A stretch of 64,000 nt of DNA from Pukyongia sp963768085 (GTDB lineage Bacteria > Bacteroidota > Bacteroidia > Flavobacteriales > Flavobacteriaceae), in the NCBI GenBank assembly GCA_963768085.1, contig CAVYGO010000003.1, positions 868,001 through 932,000 on the forward strand. The letters run 5' to 3'. This document shows, piece by piece, positions 16,483 through 25,880 of this stretch. Position numbers and translations under genes: made by a program. Under the pieces are notes generated by a model. The model had not been told where the DNA came from and did not search any database. It worked only from the letters and a program-made list of their open reading frames with translations. Position 1 is the stretch's first letter; every line of letters begins with the position of its first letter.

Positions 16483-17442
16483 ATGATAAAGTATCCCCTC
16501 TTATTGGCGCTCCTTATGGCGTTGAATGTATTTGCGCAAACTCCTGTTCAAAAATCTAACGAATCTGCTTCCAACTCTAAAATTGAGGATAACGGATTCA
16601 GGTTTGAAATCATCCCTGCCGGGATCAATTCGTCTTATTCGGATTTTGGTTCCTGTTTATTTCGGGATAAATTTATTTCTTTTTCTTCCAGGAAAATTGG
16701 TGTATTTGCCAAGAAAGACCCATTAACCGGGGAACCATTTACCAATTTATTTTGTAGCGACATTGACCCAGACTGGAGTCTGGATCGCCCCGTGTTATTT
16801 TCATATCTACTGAATAAAAATGAGAATCTTGGGACCATTACTTTTAGCGAAGACGGATTTACCATGTATTTTACAACGAATAAAAAAGGAGATACGCAGC
16901 TATTTCAAATGTTCAGAGCACAAATGGATCCAAAGAAATTGGGCAAGTGGGAAAATGTAACCCCCATGCCATTCAACAGTGATGCATATTCCGTGGAGAA
17001 TCCGCATCTCAGTAATGACGGAAAAACACTTTACTTCGCTTCCAATATGAAGGGCTCAAAAGGGGGGTTCGATATTTTTAAAATAGACATTGCCAACGAC
17101 GGTACTTATGGTCCTGTGATACCAGTTCCCGGGGACGTGAACACCATCAGTGATGAGAAGTTCCCGCATACCTCTAAAGATGGCAGACACCTCTACTTCT
17201 CCTCTAAAGGTCATGATATCATTGGTGGATACGATGTATTTAAATCGACAAGAAGTGATAGCGGATTTGTTCAAGTTACCAATCTGGGTAATACCATTAA
17301 TACAACGAACGATGAGGTTGCTTTTATTCCTGTTACGGAGAGAGTGGCATATATCACATCCAATCGAGCCGGTGGGGAAGGCGGTTTTGATATTTACAGG
17401 ACAACGGAATATCCTGGTGACAAAGAATCTGCAATAAAATAA
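16483..17442 (+). CDS. PD40/WD40-like beta-propeller secreted protein
   Basis: A 319-residue protein with a Sec signal peptide (YPLLLALLMALNVFAQ). Several PD40-type propeller blades follow, with the repeated motifs NDGKTLYFASNMKGSKGGFD, SKDGRHLYFSSKGHDIIGGY and VAYITSNRAGGEGGFDIY. Such blades resemble TolB and the N-terminal part of OmpA-family proteins in Bacteroidota, but no OmpA domain is present here, so this is a short, propeller-only form. It is encoded on the forward strand between two reverse-strand blocks and is probably a free periplasmic or outer-membrane-associated protein. Function is unknown. Confidence 0.8.
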   Translation: MIKYPLLLALLMALNVFAQTPVQKSNESASNSKIEDNGFRFEIIPAGINSSYSDFGSCLFRDKFISFSSRKIGVFAKKDPLTGEPFTNLFCSDIDPDWSLDRPVLFSYLLNKNENLGTITFSEDGFTMYFTTNKKGDTQLFQMFRAQMDPKKLGKWENVTPMPFNSDAYSVENPHLSNDGKTLYFASNMKGSKGGFDIFKIDIANDGTYGPVIPVPGDVNTISDEKFPHTSKDGRHLYFSSKGHDIIGGYDVFKSTRSDSGFVQVTNLGNTINTTNDEVAFIPVTERVAYITSNRAGGEGGFDIYRTTEYPGDKESAIK

Positions 17443-17505
17443 TTCATCTTTCCCGGATTACTTAAAATTAGAAAATCGATTTGTTTACCGCGGAGCGAAG
17501 AACAA

Positions 17506-17814
17506 TTACTGCTCACTTACAATTTCCAGTTCGGTTCTGAATGCGACGATTTTACCTTCAAAAGGTTTACTTTGCGCTCTCAGGGTTGCTGCATTTTCAT
17601 TGTAATATTTCTGAAGGGTTTCTTTGGAATCGGTCCTGTATTGAACCGAATAGGTGATACCACCCATCTCTTCTTCTACCAGAACCCGCGTCATTAGTGC
17701 CTTACTGAATTTTCCGGTATCGAGCATAGCCGGAATATGCACAGTTTTCATCCAGTGAAGCCAGGTCTTATGGATTGATTCGTCTATATTAATGGTGACA
17801 TTGTAGATATACAT
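17506..17814 (-). CDS. DUF4286 family protein
   Basis: A 102-residue protein opening YIYNVTINIDESIHKTWLHW, the standard start of DUF4286 proteins (ferredoxin-like dimeric alpha-beta barrel type). HIPAMLDTGKFSKALMTRVL follows. It is found widely in Bacteroidota, usually next to the serS, TPR and rsmA genes, as here. Function is unknown. The stop is 23 bp from the TPR gene start region downstream. Confidence 0.85.
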   Translation of the reverse strand: MYIYNVTINIDESIHKTWLHWMKTVHIPAMLDTGKFSKALMTRVLVEEEMGGITYSVQYRTDSKETLQKYYNENAATLRAQSKPFEGKIVAFRTELEIVSEQ

Positions 17815-17836
17815 GAAGATTTTTTATACTGCGAAA

Positions 17837-19618
17837 TTATTCTATGTCGTCTCCCCGTAACATCCTGAATCGCTTTCGGGCTTCCACAAAATAGATACTG
17901 TCCGCAAAGTCGTAAATGATCTGTTCGTAGAGATCTTTGGCCTTTTCGGGCATGGCCAACCGATTTTCGTACAATTTTGCCAGGTGATAATAAGCATCGT
18001 CGGCCAGGATATCTTCCTTGTAAAGTTCGATGATCTTCTGGTAGTTAGCTTCGGCTTTTTCAAATTGATTGGTTTCTTCATATAGCCTTCCTTGTCTCAG
18101 GAGCGCCTCGTCCTCGATCTTTTCGCCTTTGTGATTTTCAAGGATTTCTTCTAAAACGCGAACGGCTTCCGGGTATTTTTTCTGCAAAGCTAAAAGATCG
18201 GCCCTGGCAAACTTCTTTAAAGCGGTTTGAGTCGAATCCTCAAGTGAATTGTCCCGTATCATGAGACTAAGTTCCATAGCATCATTTGAAATAAGCTGCG
18301 AAGCAGATTTTTTCAAGACATCCAATTGGACCTGGGCCCATTCGAAATCACCTTTGTAATAACTGGTTTTAGCCACCTTGAATCTGGCTTCCTGCGCCAG
18401 GACATCGTTTTTTACCTTTTTCTGAATCTGTGAATAATAGATGAGGGCCTGATTGAATTTTTCATCGAAGACCAGGATATCCGCTAATTCCATTTTAACC
18501 CTTGCCTGTTGATAGATTGACAATTCGTCATTGGCTAAAAGCTTCAAATTGGAGATGGCCTTGTCTTTCTTTCCAGCACTAAATGCAAGGAAGTGATTAT
18601 AATCGAGCTGTAACGCGTAGGATCTGCCATTCCTGCCATAACCGTCGAGAAGTGATTCGAATTCCTTTTCAATATCAGGATAATCTTCCCGGGAGGACGT
18701 CTCAAGTAAGATAGACATTCTATATTGCTGACCCTGCATTTCGATCTGTGGTGTAGAAGCATTATCAATCATGAATTCCACGATCTTCAAAGCATTTTCG
18801 AACGCTCCTTCCTCGATCGCAATGAGAGCAAGATCCACGATACCAACTAAATCACTTGGGTCCCGCCGGTAAATCGCTTTTTCCTGGGCAAAGGCTTTAT
18901 TAAATTGTTTTTGCTGAATAAATAACCAGCTAAGTAATTCATTGTACAAAATATCCGGATTGGACTGGGATCGTTTCAATAAGGTCTTACGAAGTATCAC
19001 ATTTGCTTCGTTCGCAGGGTCTTCACTTACATACTGACTAAAATTCCGTTTTGCGATCGCCCGATAGGCTGGGTTTTTCTGCATCAGGTTGAGGTAGGTC
19101 CCGAACATTTCCTCCAGTTTGCCTAACTCACCATAAATACGTGCCAACTGTACGTTATAATCCTTGTTGGGGTCCTGCAGCATCGCAGTCTCGTACACTT
19201 CAACGGCTTCATTTAACAGGCTGTATTCTTCAAAGTTCTTTCCAATAGAATATGCATAAACGGGATTCTCATATGTGAATGCTATAGCCTTTCTGTAATT
19301 CACCCCTGCGAGTGAATCTTTATTCTGAAGGGAATAATTATAACCCAATTCAACAAATAACTGAGGAATAATACGTCTCGAGCTCAATTTTTTCAAAAGT
19401 AAATCTTCGGCTACCGAAAATTTCTCCAATTGTTGATTGGACTGAATAATATATAAGAAGAAATCGAGTCGGCCGGGATTCTTCCGATACAGCTTATCGT
19501 AAATTGTAAGTGCTTTCTCATATTCACCACGATCGAAGTAATTCTTAGCCAATAGCTCATTCTGACCAAAGCTGGGAGCGGCCATCAATAACAAGAGAAT
19601 TAGTACGATTATTCGCAT
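17837..19618 (-). CDS. secreted tetratricopeptide-repeat protein
   Basis: A 593-residue protein with a Sec signal peptide (IIVLILLLLMAAPSFGQ) and TPR units along its whole length. Clear repeats occur at 25-60 (AKNYFDRGEYEKALTIYDKL) and 480-570 (EALLRQGRLYEETNQFEKAE, DAYYHLAKLYENRL). It is probably a periplasmic scaffold or outer-membrane-associated assembly factor. Flavobacteria keep this gene beside serS and DUF4286. The YfiO/BamD and PorW-like families share the theme, but I see no specific signature. The remote identity of the middle repeats makes the exact role open. Confidence 0.82.
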   Translation of the reverse strand: MRIIVLILLLLMAAPSFGQNELLAKNYFDRGEYEKALTIYDKLYRKNPGRLDFFLYIIQSNQQLEKFSVAEDLLLKKLSSRRIIPQLFVELGYNYSLQNKDSLAGVNYRKAIAFTYENPVYAYSIGKNFEEYSLLNEAVEVYETAMLQDPNKDYNVQLARIYGELGKLEEMFGTYLNLMQKNPAYRAIAKRNFSQYVSEDPANEANVILRKTLLKRSQSNPDILYNELLSWLFIQQKQFNKAFAQEKAIYRRDPSDLVGIVDLALIAIEEGAFENALKIVEFMIDNASTPQIEMQGQQYRMSILLETSSREDYPDIEKEFESLLDGYGRNGRSYALQLDYNHFLAFSAGKKDKAISNLKLLANDELSIYQQARVKMELADILVFDEKFNQALIYYSQIQKKVKNDVLAQEARFKVAKTSYYKGDFEWAQVQLDVLKKSASQLISNDAMELSLMIRDNSLEDSTQTALKKFARADLLALQKKYPEAVRVLEEILENHKGEKIEDEALLRQGRLYEETNQFEKAEANYQKIIELYKEDILADDAYYHLAKLYENRLAMPEKAKDLYEQIIYDFADSIYFVEARKRFRMLRGDDIE

Positions 19619-19674
19619 ACGGTAAATATAACGAAATGATTACGGAAACCGTACATCAAAAATAAAGCCGTTTA

Positions 19675-20946
19675 TCAGGAAATAAGGTCAAATCCGCAAT
19701 ACGGTACAAGCACTTCAGGAATCTTAATTCCATAGGGAGTTTGATAATTCTCCAGTATCCCGGCCAGTACCCTGGGTAGCGCCAATGCACTTCCGTTTAG
19801 TGTATGAACCAATTGGTTTTTACCATCGGAACCCTTGAAACGTAGTTTTAGTCGATTGGCCTGAAAAGCCTCAAAATTCGATACTGAAGATATTTCAAGC
19901 CAGCGGTCCTGCGCAGTGGAAAACACTTCAAAATCGTATGTCAGCGCAGCGGTAAATCCAAGGTCTCCACCGCAGAGACGTAAAATGCGATATGGCAATT
20001 TAAGGTCTCGCAGAATTCCTTTCACATGTTCCACCATACCGTCCAGGGCTTCGTAGCTATTATCGGGATGTTCGATACGTACAATTTCGACCTTATCGAA
20101 TTGATGAAGCCGGTTCAATCCCCGAACATGCGCTCCATAGCTTCCCGCTTCACGACGAAAACAAGGCGTATACCCTGTGCAAGTAATAGGTAATTCGTTG
20201 TGCATAAGCAAGTCACCTCTAAAGAGGTTAGTCACCGGTACTTCAGCCGTTGGTATCAGGTATAGATTGTCTCCGGTTACATGATACATCTGGCCTTCTT
20301 TATCGGGTAACTGTCCTGTTCCAAAACCACTGGCTTCATTTACCATAAGGGGCACCTGGTATTCCGTATAGCCAGCTTCTGTATTTTTATCGAGGAAGTA
20401 TGTAATCAGGGCCCGTTGTAATTTAGCTCCTTTGCCTTTGTATACGGGGAACCCGGCTCCAGTTACTTTTACACCCAATTCGAAATCGATGAGATCGTAC
20501 TTTTTCGCCAGTTCCCAATGAGGTAACGCATCACTACTAAGCTTCGGTATGTCACCTTCACTGAATACTTCTTCGTTGTCTTTCTCGTCGGTTCCTGCGG
20601 GAACACTTTCATGTGGAATGTTTGGTAAACCATACAGGAGTTGTTGCATTTTTTCGGCCGCCAAATTAAGTTTCTCCTGAAGTTCTTTTGAAGTTTCCTT
20701 TAGATGAACAGTCTTTTCCTTTAATTCATTTGCCTTTTGTGCTTCACCCTGCTTAAAAAGCATCCCTATTTCTTTCGAAAACTTATTCGATTGCGAAAGG
20801 GATTCATCGAGTTGCGCTTGTGTGCTGCGACGTTCCTCATCAGCATCAAGTACCGCAGCTATTTCAGTTTTTGCGTCCAGACCTCGTTTTGTCAGTGCCT
20901 GGATAAATGCTTCCTTGTTTTCGCGAATTTCGTTTACCTGTAACAT
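19675..20946 (-). CDS. serS: serine--tRNA ligase
   Basis: A 423-residue class II seryl-tRNA synthetase. The N-terminal 110 residues form the long antiparallel coiled coil that contacts the tRNA variable arm (ENKEAFIQALTKRGL, ERRSTQAQLDESLSQSNKFS). Class II motif 2 is FRREAGSYGAHVRGLNRLHQ and motif 3 lies in LNGSALALPRVLAGILENYQ. It charges tRNA-Ser and tRNA-Sec precursors with serine. It is a single-copy essential gene whose start is at the ATG at 20944-20946. Confidence 0.97.
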   Translation of the reverse strand: MLQVNEIRENKEAFIQALTKRGLDAKTEIAAVLDADEERRSTQAQLDESLSQSNKFSKEIGMLFKQGEAQKANELKEKTVHLKETSKELQEKLNLAAEKMQQLLYGLPNIPHESVPAGTDEKDNEEVFSEGDIPKLSSDALPHWELAKKYDLIDFELGVKVTGAGFPVYKGKGAKLQRALITYFLDKNTEAGYTEYQVPLMVNEASGFGTGQLPDKEGQMYHVTGDNLYLIPTAEVPVTNLFRGDLLMHNELPITCTGYTPCFRREAGSYGAHVRGLNRLHQFDKVEIVRIEHPDNSYEALDGMVEHVKGILRDLKLPYRILRLCGGDLGFTAALTYDFEVFSTAQDRWLEISSVSNFEAFQANRLKLRFKGSDGKNQLVHTLNGSALALPRVLAGILENYQTPYGIKIPEVLVPYCGFDLIS

Positions 20947-20995
20947 TTTCCGTAGAAATTTAAGATGGTAAAGTTAGGGAAAATGCCTATTTCTT

Positions 20996-22327
20996 CTACT
21001 CTTTTTTATGATTATCGTTGGAGGAAGGAAGTATCCAGTCGTGGTGTTTAAAATGATACCAATCCTCTGCGGCAAGATCGGTCTCAAGATCGATCAACCG
21101 ATGAAATCCACCGTCGTTCACTTTTACCATTACATCCATAAAGACAGAAACTTCCCGGCCTTTTTCTAACTCGATTTTTTCAATACGCTGGGCTAATTGC
21201 CAAAGCAGATCTGGTTTGGCGCGTACATTCCGACTTTGTTTCGGACTTAGAATTTTTGCATAGTCAAAACGCTCTCGTTGTTTAGTTGCTTTATCTTCCA
21301 CCCATACAGTAAGCATCCCGCGTTTAGAACGGAGCATCATGCGCCAGCTAAGCCGGTGTGCTTCTTCAGTCCAAAGAACGTCATCTTTGAAGAACCAATG
21401 CCGCAGTGGTAGCCCAACCTGAACAATGAAATAAACAGCTAGAATACCAATTAGAGCAGATTTGTATCTCGGGATTAGGATGTCCCCTCTATGATAAACA
21501 AGGTTACGCTTCCGAAGAAACCATCGCTGTAGGGTTTCCGGTGTGAAGAAGAAGAACGCAAAAGCCATAGACATATAAGGAAAGATCCCTATCTGGAATA
21601 CTATCGAATTAAACAGATGGAAAAAAACCGAAATTGCGAATGCAGCCACCCTGGTTTTCCTCCACAGAAGTAAAGGTATGATCAGCAGATCGAAAAATAT
21701 ACCCACATAGGCAATACACCAGTGAACCCATTCCTGCTGAAGGAAATCTCCAATGAGCCAGTAACTCTTTTTTCCACTCATGAACAGAGCCGCAACCGAG
21801 CCATCAAGCCAATCGGGGTAGAATTTTGCCAGGGAAGCATAGGTGTAAACTATTCCTACTTGCAGGATAACGACTATTCTCACCCACTGAGGCATGGATG
21901 GTGATTTCAACCTGGGGTTTCGTTTGGCGTCTATTGAAAACCAACGATTTGCGGGAAGGAACACCATGATCCAGCAGAGCAGCATCATTAAATAGTAATG
22001 ATTATTGTACGAGGTTTTCTGCATAAGGTAGACAGCGGTCCACATGATGGCATAAGCAGCCATGCTGAACCGATACCTGTATCCAAACATCACACCGAGC
22101 CCGAAAATTCCCATTAGGGCAAAATAGAAGTACATCCCATTTCCAGGGAGAGGTTGAAGGAATTCAAAACCAATAAAATTAAAGGTGAATTCGGGATCGA
22201 TTAGGGTCCGCTTTACCCAGCCCGTGGCAATAGCGCCAAAACCTTCAATAGTAATAAGCAATCCGAAAACCACACGCCATAGCACAAGTCCCGTATTGTC
22301 GATATGTTTGAATAGAATCTTATCCAA
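20996..22327 (-). CDS. HTTM domain-containing membrane protein
   Basis: A 443-residue protein with about six to eight transmembrane segments. It has the HTTM (horizontally transferred transmembrane) signature seen in vitamin K-dependent gamma-carboxylase relatives, for example YFYFALMGIFGLGVMFGYRY and IPLRHWF-type conserved loops. The last 120 residues are soluble (WVEDKATKQRERFDYAKILS). Bacterial HTTM proteins are of unknown activity, and the carboxylase catalytic details are not verifiable by eye. It overlaps ribF by 8 bp at its start, so it is translated downstream of ribF in the same operon. Confidence 0.78.
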   Translation of the reverse strand: MDKILFKHIDNTGLVLWRVVFGLLITIEGFGAIATGWVKRTLIDPEFTFNFIGFEFLQPLPGNGMYFYFALMGIFGLGVMFGYRYRFSMAAYAIMWTAVYLMQKTSYNNHYYLMMLLCWIMVFLPANRWFSIDAKRNPRLKSPSMPQWVRIVVILQVGIVYTYASLAKFYPDWLDGSVAALFMSGKKSYWLIGDFLQQEWVHWCIAYVGIFFDLLIIPLLLWRKTRVAAFAISVFFHLFNSIVFQIGIFPYMSMAFAFFFFTPETLQRWFLRKRNLVYHRGDILIPRYKSALIGILAVYFIVQVGLPLRHWFFKDDVLWTEEAHRLSWRMMLRSKRGMLTVWVEDKATKQRERFDYAKILSPKQSRNVRAKPDLLWQLAQRIEKIELEKGREVSVFMDVMVKVNDGGFHRLIDLETDLAAEDWYHFKHHDWILPSSNDNHKKE

Positions 22328-23258
22328 AATGTTTTAAGAAAGTTCTGGCGAAATCTTCGTCCTTCTGAATGGCTTCTTTCAATTGAGTAACACTTTCAAA
22401 TGTCTCTTCACCGCGAATTCGGGTAATGAATTCTATTCGCAAATCCCTATCATACAGATCCCCATCGAAGTCCAGGAAATATGTTTCAATGGTCTGTTTT
22501 TCCCCTCCAACCGTTGGATTGGTCCCAATACTCGTTATTCCGTAAATCAGGTCGCCGTTAATTTCGGAGAAAACTATATAAACACCATTTCCGGGAATCA
22601 ATTTATAGTTTTCCTTGATCTGAAGATTAGCCGTGGGGTATTCGATCGTCCGGCCAATACTCTTGCCTTTCACTACCACCCCTGAAAGCATGAACGGGTA
22701 TCCCAGATACTGATTTGCAGTTGAAATATCACCCGATTCTATGGCTTTTCTGATCTTGGTGGAGCTCACGGTAACTTCTTTGATTTCCTGGGCTGATATC
22801 TCCACCACTTCAAAATCATATAGCTCGCCAAATTCCTTTAGATCTTCAATACTTGCAGTGCGATTACGACCAAACCTGTGATCGTATCCAATAACAATTT
22901 TACCTGCATTTAACCCATTGACCAGTATATCACGAACAAACTCTACAGCACTTAACCTTGAAAACTCTTCTGTGAATGGATAGACGATCAAGTGATTCAA
23001 TCCGGTTTTTTTAAGAAGTTCCTTTTTTTCGGAAATGGTATTGATCAATTTTATATTACTCTGCTTCTGAAGAACCATACGCGGATGAGGGAAGAACGTT
23101 AACAAGACAGAATCCATACCTTCCTTTTTAGCCGCCGAGACCAATCGGTCGAGTATGGCTTTATGCCCTACATGCACTCCATCGAAAGTTCCGATTGTGA
23201 CTACACACGGCTTTTCACTTTGATACGACATAGCTGAAGTATGTTCCTTCATTGTCAT
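22320..23258 (-). CDS. ribF: bifunctional riboflavin kinase / FAD synthetase
   Basis: A 312-residue protein converting riboflavin to FMN and then to FAD. The N-terminal nucleotidyltransferase domain starts VVTIGTFDGVHVGHKAIL and contains YDHRFGRNRTAS and the VSSTKIRKAIESGDI motif. The C-terminal flavokinase domain shows GKSIGRTIEYPTANLQI and NPTVGGEKQTIETYFLDFDG. The ATG at 23256-23258 overlaps the pth stop as ATGA, which fixes the start and indicates coupling. Confidence 0.96.
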   Translation of the reverse strand: MTMKEHTSAMSYQSEKPCVVTIGTFDGVHVGHKAILDRLVSAAKKEGMDSVLLTFFPHPRMVLQKQSNIKLINTISEKKELLKKTGLNHLIVYPFTEEFSRLSAVEFVRDILVNGLNAGKIVIGYDHRFGRNRTASIEDLKEFGELYDFEVVEISAQEIKEVTVSSTKIRKAIESGDISTANQYLGYPFMLSGVVVKGKSIGRTIEYPTANLQIKENYKLIPGNGVYIVFSEINGDLIYGITSIGTNPTVGGEKQTIETYFLDFDGDLYDRDLRIEFITRIRGEETFESVTQLKEAIQKDEDFARTFLKHFG

Positions 23259-23887
23259 TTTCCGTTATATGCGTTCATGGTAATATTAATACCTGCCAAT
23301 CCAAAACTCTCGATGATCTCTTTCCCTTTTTTAAAGCGTTCAGGTAATTTTTCTGCTTCTTCTGCTGACCAATCACTTAATACATAATCCACCTGTCGAC
23401 CTTTCGAAAAATCGTCACTTATTCCGAAGCGAAAACGATTATAATTAGGAGTTTGTAATATGTTCTGAATGTCCTGCATACCATTATGGCCACCATGACT
23501 ACCTTTAGATTTTATGCGAAGGGTGCCAAAGGGCAGGTTTAGATCGTCGGTGATAACCAATAAATTTTCCAGGGGGATCTTTTCCTTTTCCAACCAGTAT
23601 TTAATGGCTTTCCCACTTAAGTTCATGAAGGTACTTGGTTTCAGAAGCAGAAAGGTCCTTCCTTTTTTCTTGTAGGTGGTCACATCACCCAACTTTACGG
23701 TTTCCCATGTAAGAGATTCTTCTTCCGCCAGTTGATCCAGCATCTGAAATCCAACATTGTGCCTGGTATTTTTGTATTGTGGCCCAATATTTCCAAGGCC
23801 TGCAATAAGGAATTTTTTCATAGGGTCACCATCTGTGAGAGGAGTGTCGGAGGTAAATCCGAATAATTTTCTGAAAAACGCGAACAT
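23255..23887 (-). CDS. pth: peptidyl-tRNA hydrolase
   Basis: The enzyme releases peptides from peptidyl-tRNA dropped by stalled ribosomes. The motif MKKFLIAGLGNIGPQYKNTR marks the catalytic Asn and His region (HNVGFQ), with GKAIKYWLE, VITDDLNLPFGTLR and KGSHGGHNGMQDI following. The 210-residue frame starts at 23887 with a hydrophobic/charged extension of about 22 residues; many flavobacterial Pth proteins carry such an extension. A shorter version would begin with the ATG at 23819-23821. It is expressed with ribF. Confidence 0.94.
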   Translation of the reverse strand: MFAFFRKLFGFTSDTPLTDGDPMKKFLIAGLGNIGPQYKNTRHNVGFQMLDQLAEEESLTWETVKLGDVTTYKKKGRTFLLLKPSTFMNLSGKAIKYWLEKEKIPLENLLVITDDLNLPFGTLRIKSKGSHGGHNGMQDIQNILQTPNYNRFRFGISDDFSKGRQVDYVLSDWSAEEAEKLPERFKKGKEIIESFGLAGINITMNAYNGK

Positions 23888-23919
23888 TCAGTTTTTAATT
23901 CTATCGTAAAAATAAAAAA

Positions 23920-23946
23920 AAAGCACCCGCTATCTGCGGATGCTTT
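23920..23946 (-). terminator. intrinsic terminator after rplY
   Basis: An 11-bp stem with one mismatch (arms 23920-23930 and 23936-23946) and a 5-nt loop is followed on the reverse strand by a run of nine T. It lies between rplY and the pth start, so pth likely has its own promoter or relies on read-through. Confidence 0.8.
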
Positions 23947-23968
23947 TAAATATATTATCGAGAAGTGA

Positions 23969-24646
23969 TTATTCTTTAGCAGGAGCCTCTGCAGCCGGAG
24001 CTTCAGCAGCGCCTTCAGCACCTTCAGCACCTTCTTCTCCTTCAAGTCCTTCTTCTCCTTCAAGTCCTTCTTCGTCTTCTTCAACTTCATCCACAATAGC
24101 GGTACGTGAAGTTCTCACCTGACAGATAACGGTGTTATCCGGGTGAAGGATATGGTAATCTTCAGACATCACAGCAGTTATGTACTCCTTGTCTCCAATT
24201 TTCATTTCAGTGATATCCACTTCGATAAAATCGGGAAGATTGGCAGGAAGCGCTTTGATTCTAAGTTTACGAGTAACGATACGAAGTACACCTCCGTTAC
24301 GCACACCTTTTGAATTTCCAACCACACGAACTGGAATTTCCAGCATTACTTCCTTATCATCAAAAATTTGATAGAAGTCGATGTGTAGAATCCGGTCAGT
24401 TACCGGGTGGAATTGAATGTCTTGAAGTATGGCATTTACTTTACTACCATCTTCTAAGGTAATTACAACCGTATGTACATCGGGTGTATACACAAGGTTT
24501 TTAAAAGCCAGTTCATCTGCTGAAAAGTGAATTGGCTTGTCTCCTCCGTATACTACGCAAGGAACCTTTCCAGCATTACGTATGGCCTTCGTTGCCGACT
24601 TGCCCACGCTTTCTCTTTGAGATCCGTTGATTGTAATTGATTTCAT
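23969..24646 (-). CDS. rplY: 50S ribosomal protein L25/Ctc
   Basis: A 225-residue long-form L25 (CTC/TL5 type). Residues 1-95 are the 5S-rRNA-binding domain, with TINGSQRESVGKSATKAIRN, GKVPCVVYGG and LQDIQFHPVTDRILHIDFYQ. Residues 96-185 are the TL5-type beta domain. The last about 40 residues are a low-complexity acidic/alanine tail of repeated EGEEG/EGAEG units. The tail is coded by direct DNA repeats (about 23969-24090), a natural source of length variation. L25 binds 5S rRNA in the central protuberance. Confidence 0.95.
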   Translation of the reverse strand: MKSITINGSQRESVGKSATKAIRNAGKVPCVVYGGDKPIHFSADELAFKNLVYTPDVHTVVITLEDGSKVNAILQDIQFHPVTDRILHIDFYQIFDDKEVMLEIPVRVVGNSKGVRNGGVLRIVTRKLRIKALPANLPDFIEVDITEMKIGDKEYITAVMSEDYHILHPDNTVICQVRTSRTAIVDEVEEDEEGLEGEEGLEGEEGAEGAEGAAEAPAAEAPAKE

Positions 24647-24696
24647 GATTCTTTAATAATTGTTTTTTAGCTCTTTGCTATCAGGCAAAGCGGCTG

Positions 24697-24704
24697 CAAA
24701 TGTA
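24697..24704 (-). promoter_or_regulatory. rplY promoter -7 element (TACATTTG)
   Basis: The reverse strand reads TACATTTG, matching the Bacteroidota -7 consensus TAnnTTTG, about 50 bp upstream of the rplY ATG. No clear -33 TTG box is seen at the usual distance. The same octamer occurs upstream of prs. Confidence 0.5.
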
Positions 24705-24822
24705 GCCTTTTTTCTGAAAAGACTGAAAGAAATAATAGAAAGTTTCGTTGACTTAAAATAAGAACCAAAGCAAGCTTAGGACTGTGATGGCTCTATTTTC
24801 TTTAGTCTTAAATCTGATAGTT

Positions 24823-25764
24823 TTACATCAGGAATTTGGAACTAATGGATCTGTTTGCATTCACACTTAACATGACTTCCGCAAAGAGATTGGCACAGGA
24901 TAAGACCCTAATTTTTGGGCTTTGCTGTTTAAGGGGAATTGAATCGGTAACTATGAGTTCTTCTAATTTCGAGTTTTCGATCCGTTCGTAGGCATTTCCG
25001 GAAAGGATAGGATGTGTACAAATGGCACGTACACTTAATGCACCTCGTTCTATCATGAGATCCGCTGCCTTTGTTAGGGTTCCCGCGGTATCTACCATAT
25101 CGTCTACCAGTACCACGTTCTTGCCACTTACATCACCAATAAGCTCCATGTGAGAAATCACATTAGCCTTAGCTCGCTGTTTGTAACAGATCACAACATC
25201 ACTTTTCATTTCCTTGGAATAAGCATAAGCCCGTTTCGAGCCACCCATATCGGGGGATGCTATTGTGAGATTATCGAGATTGAGATCCTTCAAGTAAGGT
25301 AAAAATATCGTCGATGCAAAAAGGTGATCCACAGGTTTTTCAAAAAATCCCTGAATCTGATCAGCGTGTAAATCCATGGTAATAATTCGTGTTGCTCCGG
25401 CGGTTTCCAGCATTTTGGCAACCAGTTTGGCAGCTATTGGAACACGGGGCTTGTCCTTTCGATCCTGCCGTGCCCATCCGAAGTATGGCAGTACTGCAGT
25501 AATATGTCTGGCGGAAGCTCTTTTAGCCGCATCCAACATTAATAACATCTCCATAAGATGATCGCTATTTGGAAACGTTGAACCCACTATAAACACACGG
25601 CTTCCTCGCACCGATTCTTCAAAAGATGGTTGAAATTCGCCGTCACTGTACGTGGAGGTTATTATCTTTCCAAGAGGGATTCCAAAAGCATTGGCGATGT
25701 TTTGAGCTAACTCCTGACTTTGTTTACAGGGAAATATTTTTGGTTCGGGAATGGATACGGACAT
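24823..25764 (-). CDS. prs: ribose-phosphate pyrophosphokinase
   Basis: A 313-residue PRPP synthetase, making phosphoribosyl pyrophosphate from ribose-5-phosphate and ATP for nucleotide, His and Trp synthesis. Motifs include FPCKQSQELAQNIANAFG, the flexible-loop SDGEFQPSFEESVRG, the ribose/catalytic HHADQ-like DLHADQIQGFFE and the PRPP loop VVLVDDMVDTAGTLTKAADL. The ATG lies at 25762-25764 and a -7 element sits 24 bp upstream. rplY follows in the same direction about 175 bp downstream, with its own promoter. Confidence 0.97.
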   Translation of the reverse strand: MSVSIPEPKIFPCKQSQELAQNIANAFGIPLGKIITSTYSDGEFQPSFEESVRGSRVFIVGSTFPNSDHLMEMLLMLDAAKRASARHITAVLPYFGWARQDRKDKPRVPIAAKLVAKMLETAGATRIITMDLHADQIQGFFEKPVDHLFASTIFLPYLKDLNLDNLTIASPDMGGSKRAYAYSKEMKSDVVICYKQRAKANVISHMELIGDVSGKNVVLVDDMVDTAGTLTKAADLMIERGALSVRAICTHPILSGNAYERIENSKLEELIVTDSIPLKQQSPKIRVLSCANLFAEVMLSVNANRSISSKFLM

Positions 25765-25787
25765 TTTAACGATGCGTTGGTTTGCTG

Positions 25788-25795
25788 CAAATGTA
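25788..25795 (-). promoter_or_regulatory. prs promoter -7 element (TACATTTG)
   Basis: The reverse strand reads TACATTTG, a TAnnTTTG match, 23 bp upstream of the prs start codon. The expected transcription start would leave a short leader. No obvious -33 element is visible. Confidence 0.5.
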
Positions 25796-25860
25796 AAATT
25801 ATCGTTAGGGAATTCGTTAAAATGAACCCGTGATTTACTAACAATTTTGAATTAATTGTT

Positions 25861-25868
25861 TATTTTTG
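25861..25868 (+). promoter_or_regulatory. tRNA-Leu promoter -7 element (TATTTTTG)
   Basis: TATTTTTG matches TAnnTTTG and ends 12 bp before the tRNA 5' end, the spacing expected if transcription begins just upstream of the mature end. A TTTG at 25846-25849 is too close to be a standard -33 box. Confidence 0.5.
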
Positions 25869-25880
25869 GCGTCCCATTTA

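Noticed and set aside
23940..24122. Ser/Pro-rich forward frame (about 60 residues)
   Set aside because: It is the mirror of the L25 acidic repeat tail and has no independent coding signature.
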